From Spirochaetaceae bacterium (GTDB lineage Bacteria > Spirochaetota > Spirochaetia > SZUA-6 > Bin103), in the NCBI GenBank assembly GCA_026710565.1, contig JAPOQV010000579.1, forward strand, positions 1 to 8,793: DNA of 8,793 nucleotides, in the 5' to 3' direction. The translations under genes were made by a program, and so were the position numbers. The notes beneath the pieces were generated by a model. That model made no database searches, was not told the origin of the DNA, and saw only the letters and a list, made by a program, of their open reading frames with translations. Below, one piece after another: positions 4,584 through 8,793 of this stretch (positions are counted from its first letter, which is position 1; every line of letters starts with the position of its first letter).

Positions 4584-7334
4584 ATGGACAGGAAGAAGGC
4601 GATCTTCATTCTCGGCATCGTGGCGCTTGCCGTGGCAGGCTCATCGGTGGCCCACGCCGACTCGGACGGCAAGGCCACTCTGGCCGAGCTCGCGGAACGG
4701 GAGCTCCCCCGCCTGCGCGACCAGGTTGGGGGCGCAGAGACGGTCGAGCTCCACATCTACTTCGTGGGGTTTCCCGCGGAGGTCGCCGGCCAACTGGAGC
4801 TGGCGGTCGCCGAGCGGCTCGCGGCCTTGAGCATCGTCGACACCAAGCCCTGGTGGATTCCGCGCATGCCGCTGTTCGGTCAGGCGGAGTTCGACACCGC
4901 CCCCGCCCCGGACTCACTGCCCGCGGAGCTCATCCCGCCGGACGGACTGATTCGCTACGAGGGCGGCTCGCTGACCAGGGGCACCAACCCGACGACCGGC
5001 GCAACCATGTGGTTGCCGAACCGCGAGATCAACGAGTCGGTCGAGGACTGGCACCACCACAACGACATCGTCTACTACATGGAGCACGACGGCGCCTACA
5101 CGGGGGTCACCTGGAAGATCGAGGACCTGACGTTTTCGCACCTGCCGGCCGCAACTCTGGCCGATCTCTACCCGGTGCTGCGCGCCTCGCAGGTCGAGTA
5201 CGCATCCCGCAATCCGGAGCAGACGTTCCAGCTCTACTCGTACAACCGGCTCATGGACTGGCTCGACGACAACGTGGAGATCGAAGAGCGGCGCGGCGGC
5301 GCAACCCTGGTATTCCTCAACCTGCCCCCGCTGGCGGAGGCGCCCTACTCCTTCTACATCGAGCCGCAGGAGGATCGGTACGCTGTGCGGGCCACCGCGC
5401 CGGCGGAAGTACAGTACCCGGAGGTGACGGCGACCGATCCGAGCTACCAGCGGGCCGCGGACGTCATGGCAGCGGCACTCGGCGGCGGGCTCACCCAGGC
5501 CAAGATGCTGGCAGCGCTGGAGGTCGTCTGCCCCAGGACCACCACCGTGGCCGAGGCCGGGCTGGCGGTTCCCCGCGCCACGGAATCGCAGTCGCTCTGC
5601 GAGCAGTGGCAGCTCGAGCCGATCCCGAACCTGCTCGGCAACAAGATGCGGCGCTACTACGTCTCCGACGGTACGCGCGAGCTGGCCCGGTTCGCCGCCG
5701 GGGACCTGGAGGCGAGCGAGCTCGTCGACCGCGTCGCCGGCAATGCCTACGAGCTCTACCGCTACGGCGTGCTGCAGCCGTCGCTGCAGGCCGACAACCC
5801 GTATTCCCAGGCGTACGAGCTGCGCATGCTCGTCGTCGACCTGCGCTACGACGAGACCGACGCTTGCATCCTGAGCCGGGTGGAAGCCGGCGACGATCCG
5901 GCAGCCTGCCTGGATTCCAGCGACGGCTTCGAGACGGAGAAGAGCTACGAGCTGGCCGACGTGTTCGACGCCGAGCTCGCCACACGGTCGCTGGCGGAGT
6001 TCGTGCCGGCGAGCTGGACGGTCACGACGGTGCCGTTTCCCTTCGGCATGCAGGAGGACGGCACGATCGACCGCGTCGCCGGGGCACAGGCGAAGGCGGC
6101 GCTGCGCGGCAACCTGGACCGCCCGACGTTCCCCAACCCGAGAGGCGGCGATCCGATCGTCGTGACCCACCCGCCGCTCTATCGGGAGCTGAGCTTCGTC
6201 AATCCCGCCGGGGGATTCGACACGCTGACCGCGAACTGGGAGTTCGGCATCAGCTCCAACGTCGCCCAGACACTCTTCACTGCCGGCAGGGAGGCCGGCG
6301 GCCTGGGGATCTACGAGAGGATCTGGCCCGAGGCCACGGCGATCGGCGAAGAGCTGTTCCACCGCACCGGCCGCGCGCCGGTCAAGCCGCTGGTGTTCAT
6401 CATGACCCCGTCACCGTCCGGCCCGCGCGGCGAGAAGTGGGGCACGTTTCCCCACACCCTCGCGGGCGGGGTCTTTCTTACCACCTGGGGAGGCGGCGGC
6501 TGGTGGAGCTCGGTGGCCGGCAACGAGTCGGGCGGGGCCATCTTCCGCCGCGACTTCTTCACCCTGGTTCCCCAGTATTTTCTCGGCAGGGACCGCGGCA
6601 ACGGCAGCGCGGATCCGCTGGGCGTCATGCCGGACGGCACCGTCCAGTCGATGCGGCGCCTCAGTGGCCTCACGCACAAGGCGCTCGACATCGCCGCCAT
6701 TCACTGGGTCGACCAGTTCGACTCGAGCGACCCGGCGGAGCGAGCGCTGGCGCGCAGCTTCGTGCGCGAGGTCTCAACGCTGCAGGCGCTCGAGACGCTG
6801 CAGCACGGGTTGGGCTACATGCACGCACCGGAACCCCGCCGGCGATTCCACTTCGACGGCGAGTACTCGTCACTGCGGAGAATGTACGAGCTGGCCCAGA
6901 ACCGGAGAGACATCACCGGCGCCCTGCTGCATCGATTCGTCAACCAGTACACGACCCACGGCATTTCGACGGTGTGGTGCCAGTGCACCTCGGAGTGGAA
7001 CGGCGTCGCCCCGCAGACGGGGATGCAGACCACGCTGTTCCGGTCGCACGCCCGCGCGGCGGTGGCGGCCGCGGAGCACGAGTTGCGCTATGCGCTCGAC
7101 CAGGCGGCCGGCCAGTCTTCGGTCGCCGAGTCGACGGTCGAGGAGTTGCGGCGTGCGGTCGCCGCGCACGAGGCGGCGCTGGTCAGCTATGACGACTGGG
7201 AGTACGCGGCGGTGATTGCGGCGACGTGGCGGATGTTCCACCACATCGACCAGGCGCTCACCGCGATCGGTCAGCCCGATCGGGTTCACGATCCGCTGGA
7301 GGCACTCGGCTCGTTTCCCTTCGCCGGCGGGTAG
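4584..7334 (+). CDS. Large exported protein of unknown family (916 aa)
   Basis: I do not recognise a family. ATG 4584 has gggga six bases upstream and begins a clear Sec signal peptide: MDRKK, a hydrophobic core IFILGIVALAVAG, and a likely cut after VAHA (residue 25). The mature ~890 residues have no further membrane helix, so the product is periplasmic or secreted. Only six cysteines are present: 316 and 339, 428 and 442, and 799 and 801 (WCQC). The even, paired spacing suits disulfides. Other landmarks: a His/aromatic patch DWHHHNDIVYYMEHDG (~155-170), a Pro-rich linker (~105-120), Gly/Trp-rich TTWGGGGWWSS (~633-643), and a helical C-terminus (~825-900) ending GQPDR...FPFAGG. Aromatic residues are frequent throughout, as in surface or carbohydrate-active proteins, but no catalytic motif could be named. 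It shares its upstream control region with the HdeD-like gene. A decayed copy of its 3' end lies at 7798-7975. The coding call is secure; the function is unknown. Confidence 0.9.
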   Translation: MDRKKAIFILGIVALAVAGSSVAHADSDGKATLAELAERELPRLRDQVGGAETVELHIYFVGFPAEVAGQLELAVAERLAALSIVDTKPWWIPRMPLFGQAEFDTAPAPDSLPAELIPPDGLIRYEGGSLTRGTNPTTGATMWLPNREINESVEDWHHHNDIVYYMEHDGAYTGVTWKIEDLTFSHLPAATLADLYPVLRASQVEYASRNPEQTFQLYSYNRLMDWLDDNVEIEERRGGATLVFLNLPPLAEAPYSFYIEPQEDRYAVRATAPAEVQYPEVTATDPSYQRAADVMAAALGGGLTQAKMLAALEVVCPRTTTVAEAGLAVPRATESQSLCEQWQLEPIPNLLGNKMRRYYVSDGTRELARFAAGDLEASELVDRVAGNAYELYRYGVLQPSLQADNPYSQAYELRMLVVDLRYDETDACILSRVEAGDDPAACLDSSDGFETEKSYELADVFDAELATRSLAEFVPASWTVTTVPFPFGMQEDGTIDRVAGAQAKAALRGNLDRPTFPNPRGGDPIVVTHPPLYRELSFVNPAGGFDTLTANWEFGISSNVAQTLFTAGREAGGLGIYERIWPEATAIGEELFHRTGRAPVKPLVFIMTPSPSGPRGEKWGTFPHTLAGGVFLTTWGGGGWWSSVAGNESGGAIFRRDFFTLVPQYFLGRDRGNGSADPLGVMPDGTVQSMRRLSGLTHKALDIAAIHWVDQFDSSDPAERALARSFVREVSTLQALETLQHGLGYMHAPEPRRRFHFDGEYSSLRRMYELAQNRRDITGALLHRFVNQYTTHGISTVWCQCTSEWNGVAPQTGMQTTLFRSHARAAVAAAEHELRYALDQAAGQSSVAESTVEELRRAVAAHEAALVSYDDWEYAAVIAATWRMFHHIDQALTAIGQPDRVHDPLEALGSFPFAGG
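7264..7282. repeat. Palindrome in the 3' coding end, kept in the paralogue remnant
   Basis: CGATCGG-tcagc-CCGATCG is a 7-bp perfect stem with a 5-base loop. It lies in the 24 bases (7260-7283) that are the longest exact match to the remnant copy (7891-7914, palindrome at 7895-7913). It encodes the IGQPDR segment. It may be selected at protein level in the parent gene, or be a structural or protein-binding site. Confidence 0.5.
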
Positions 7335-7357
7335 CCGGGAGATCAGGCTTCGAAGCC

Positions 7358-7783
7358 ATGTTGAAGGTCGTTGAAACCTCGGGGGAGTACTACGTAACCG
7401 GGGAGCGGGGCGAGTTGGTAGCTCATGCGATGCGCCTGCCCCAAAGCCCCGTGATCTATGGCGTGTGGGTGCCAGGTCCCGGTTCTCGGCCAATCGGAGA
7501 TGATCCGCCGGTAGCGACGATCTGCCTTCGTAACAGTCGATGGACGGTGGAGGGAAAAGGGGCCGTGAGCATGGTCCACGCTCCTGACGACGTCCTGACC
7601 CATGTGCACCTCAGAGACGCGATCGTCGCCGGTGTGCGCGCGGTAATGAAGGCTCGCCCGCCGGTTGTCGGAGGAGGTCAGGAGGACCCGACCGTGTGGA
7701 CCATGCAACTTGCGGTCGGTTTGGCCATCTCCGCGCTGGTGATCGTCGCGATGATCGTGGACATCATCCGTCTGGCGATCTGA
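7358..7783 (+). CDS. Tail-anchored small membrane protein of unknown function
   Basis: A 141-residue protein, 23 bases after the stop of the 916-aa gene and probably co-transcribed. ATG 7358 directly follows a perfect palindrome GGCTTCGAAGCC (7346-7357), and no strong ribosome site is seen (gaag close by, gggag 16 bases up), so translation may be coupled or weak. Residues ~1-100 form a soluble domain with a beta-rich look (EYYVTGERGELVAHAM, SPVIYGVWVPGPGSRPIG, VATICLRNSRWTV, then helix HLRDAIVAGVRAVMKAR). After a flexible Gly-rich linker, residues ~114-138 are one hydrophobic helix at the extreme C-terminus. The soluble domain should therefore face the cytoplasm unless exported another way. 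No family is recognised. It lies between the parent gene and its decayed copy, so it belongs to the duplicated or rearranged unit. Confidence 0.7.
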   Translation: MLKVVETSGEYYVTGERGELVAHAMRLPQSPVIYGVWVPGPGSRPIGDDPPVATICLRNSRWTVEGKGAVSMVHAPDDVLTHVHLRDAIVAGVRAVMKARPPVVGGGQEDPTVWTMQLAVGLAISALVIVAMIVDIIRLAI

Positions 7784-7785
7784 AT

Positions 7786-7964
7786 GTGACGAACACCCAC
7801 GAGACGGCGACGATCGGCGATGACTACTGGAAGTACACGGCCGCGATTACGGGGACGTGGCGGATGTCCGCCAACGTCGACCGGGCGCACACCGCGATCG
7901 GTCAGCCCGATCGGTATTCAAGTGGGTGGAGGCACTCGGGTCGTTTTCCCTGCGCAAGCGGTAG
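7786..7964 (+). pseudogene. Decayed copy of the 3' end of the 916-aa gene
   Basis: Positions 7798-7975 align with 7167-7346, the last ~55 codons of the 916-aa gene and 12 bases past its stop. The first 117 aligned bases are ~83% identical; 20 mismatches fall in 18 codons and nearly all change the residue, as expected without selection. Readable parts are DDYWKYTAAITGTWRM and AIGQPDR. A net loss of two bases after the shared GQPDR shifts the frame; in the shifted frame VEALGSF appears and ends at TAG 7962-7964, matching the parent's LEALGSF and stop. No 5' part of the copy remains; upstream is the end of the tail-anchored gene. A GTG at 7786 could start a short peptide, but the simplest reading is a truncated paralogue. 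Confidence 0.85.
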
Positions 7965-8055
7965 CCGGTGATCAGTCTGCGGCGCGGCTCGCTCAGGGCG
8001 GTAAACGGACTTGGTCTGACACTCCAAACTCGGAAGATCGAAGGGGATAGTCGGC

Positions 8056-8382
8056 ATGGAGGTCGTGAGAAGAGCCGGGCGCATCGTCGCGCTGGCCGCG
8101 GGGGCTGGCGACGCCGGTGCTATCCCGACGACGGCGAGATCGTCTGGGGCGAGTCCGTGCCGCCGACCGGCATCTACGCGCAGGCGGGCACCGTCGGCTC
8201 GGTCGGCATGGAGGACCTACATCGCCTATCTGAATGCCACGGGAGGGATCAAAGGCCGGCCGGTGCGCATGGAGACGCGCGACTCCGGCTCGGAGCCGGA
8301 GCAGGCGATCGCCGTCTTCAAGCAGATCATGGCCGAGGAGGAGGATGTCGTGGCGTTCTACGGCGGCTTCCTTGGCCAATGA
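8056..8382 (+). pseudogene. Branched-chain-amino-acid-type ABC substrate-binding protein, truncated and frameshifted
   Basis: Remnant of a periplasmic binding protein of the LivK / Peripla_BP_6 type, which would capture amino acids or similar small solutes for an ABC importer. From ATG 8056 the start looks like a damaged signal peptide (VVRRAGRIVALAAG). Family sequence then appears in another frame: GEIVWGESVPPTGIYAQAG (about 8135-8190). At 8216-8217 one extra C (gacctac for expected gactac) returns the frame, giving YIAYLNATGGIKGRPVRMET, SEPEQAIAVFKQIMAEE and VVAFYGGF. The pattern is a -1 then +1 shift, so the frame from 8056 is open although ~35 middle residues are nonsense. At 8380-8382 it stops, ~100 residues into a family of ~400. 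No permease or ATPase gene is nearby. It is non-functional unless the indels are sequencing errors; the 3' loss remains in either case. Confidence 0.75.
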
Positions 8383-8385
8383 GCG

Positions 8386-8529
8386 ATGGCAGCCTCCGCA
8401 GAGCGGTCCGCATGGACACCACGGCTGATCCGCCGGTGGTTGGTCCTGGCGGTGGTGCTGACCCTGCTCTTGGCGCTGCTGTTCCCGATCGCGGCGGCGC
8501 GCGGTACGGACTCCGAAACGGAGTACTGA
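8386..8529 (+). CDS. Small single-helix membrane peptide (47 aa)
   Basis: The ATG lies three bases after the stop of the binding-protein remnant. The product has a basic N-terminal stretch (RSAWTPRLIRR), one strong hydrophobic helix at ~19-37 (WLVLAVVLTLLLALLFPIAAA) and a short acidic end (DSETEY). It ends five bases before the GTG of the next gene, so the two may be coupled. The helix could also be a signal peptide whose gene was cut off. No family is recognised. A minus-strand frame across the same bases is Pro/Ser/Arg-rich and unconvincing. Confidence 0.45.
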   Translation: MAASAERSAWTPRLIRRWLVLAVVLTLLLALLFPIAAARGTDSETEY

Positions 8530-8533
8530 GCCC

Positions 8534-8793
8534 GTGAACGTACAGAGAGTCGGGCGTGCGCTGGCCGCGGCGCTGCTGATTGCCGCGACGGCCCATGCGG
8601 GCGCACAGCTCACGCTGCCGCCCGAGCCGGTGATCCCGGACGTGCCGGTCCCCACGCTCCCGGACGCCCCGGCGAAGCTACGGGCCCTTCGGGAGCCGCG
8701 GCGGCTGCCGGCGGGCGTCTACGGGCAGATCGTCGTCCCGCCCGTGCCCCTGCTGCCGGCACCGCCCGCACGGCTCGACATGGGTCGCGACCC
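8534..8793 (+). CDS. Proline-rich secreted protein, N-terminal part (runs off window)
   Basis: An open frame from GTG 8534 to the window end (86 codons plus two bases), with ggag ten bases upstream. The first ~24 residues are a Sec signal peptide (basic VQRVGR, a core ALAAALLIAATAHA, cut near AGA-Q). The mature part is rich in Pro, Val, Leu and Ala with repeated short P-x-P units (LPPEPVIPDVPVPTLPDAP, then VVPPVPLLPAPPA), as in periplasm-spanning linkers or envelope-associated proteins. No domain is reached before the edge. Start codon and family are uncertain; the codon pattern and signal peptide support a real gene. Confidence 0.65.
   Translation, partial: MNVQRVGRALAAALLIAATAHAGAQLTLPPEPVIPDVPVPTLPDAPAKLRALREPRRLPAGVYGQIVVPPVPLLPAPPARLDMGRD

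Noticed and set aside
4914..6362. A 482-codon minus-strand open frame opposite the 916-aa gene
   Set aside because: Antisense shadow of a high-GC gene; its composition is biased and it has no ribosome site or recognisable motif.
4853..7192. A 779-codon open frame, plus strand, second frame inside the 916-aa gene
   Set aside because: It is Arg/Gly/Pro/Ala-rich with no domain sense, as expected from out-of-frame reading of a high-GC gene. The host frame has a signal peptide, a ribosome site and a decayed paralogue in the same frame.
8379..8537. Alternative frame from an ATGA overlap at the end of the binding-protein remnant
   Set aside because: It gives a Gly/Pro/Arg-rich product without a hydrophobic helix. 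The frame from 8386 gives a clear membrane helix instead.

Overview
This is a high-GC bacterial window (roughly 65-70% GC in most genes, judged by eye). It looks like an accessory, partly decaying region and not a core operon. The organism cannot be fixed from the sequence. Sec-type signal peptides, a chalcone-isomerase-like exported protein and a LivK-like remnant suit a high-GC Gram-negative such as a proteobacterium. The GAF sensor and the MFS type are also common in actinobacteria. No RNA gene, CRISPR array or transposase was seen.

Left part (1-1960). The 5' part of a GAF-domain sensor gene runs leftward off the window; its last ~85 bases at the window edge look like corrupted, G-biased sequence. 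Divergent from it is a two-gene membrane operon: an HdeD/DUF308-family six-helix protein, then a GTGA-overlapped protein with three helices and a long Ala/Val/Asp amphipathic tail.

Middle (1960-4240). A leftward MFS transporter pseudogene is cut off at its 5' end, carries an amber codon, and is frameshifted by a 16-bp tandem duplication. Next comes a compact lower-GC rightward module: a strong sigma70-type promoter with a palindrome across its -10 box, a Panacea (DUF4065) antitoxin-like gene, and an ATGA-overlapped gene for a single-pass membrane protein with a coiled coil. This looks like a Panacea toxin-antitoxin pair with a membrane toxin candidate. It is followed by a leftward chalcone-isomerase-like exported protein whose 3' half is lost. 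The module thus lies between two minus-strand genes, each broken on the side facing it.

Right part (4240-8793). A 916-aa exported protein of unknown family dominates. Its upstream region (4444-4558) is a diverged copy of the region upstream of the HdeD-like gene (702-818), so the two genes probably share regulation. Behind it sit a 141-aa tail-anchored protein, a decayed copy of the last ~55 codons of the 916-aa gene, a truncated and internally frameshifted branched-chain-amino-acid-type ABC substrate-binding remnant, a 47-aa single-helix membrane peptide, and the start of a proline-rich secreted protein that leaves the window.

The most promising candidate for an undescribed system is the Panacea/membrane-protein pair. 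Second is the 916-aa exported protein with its tail-anchored neighbour, duplicated promoter and paralogue remnant.
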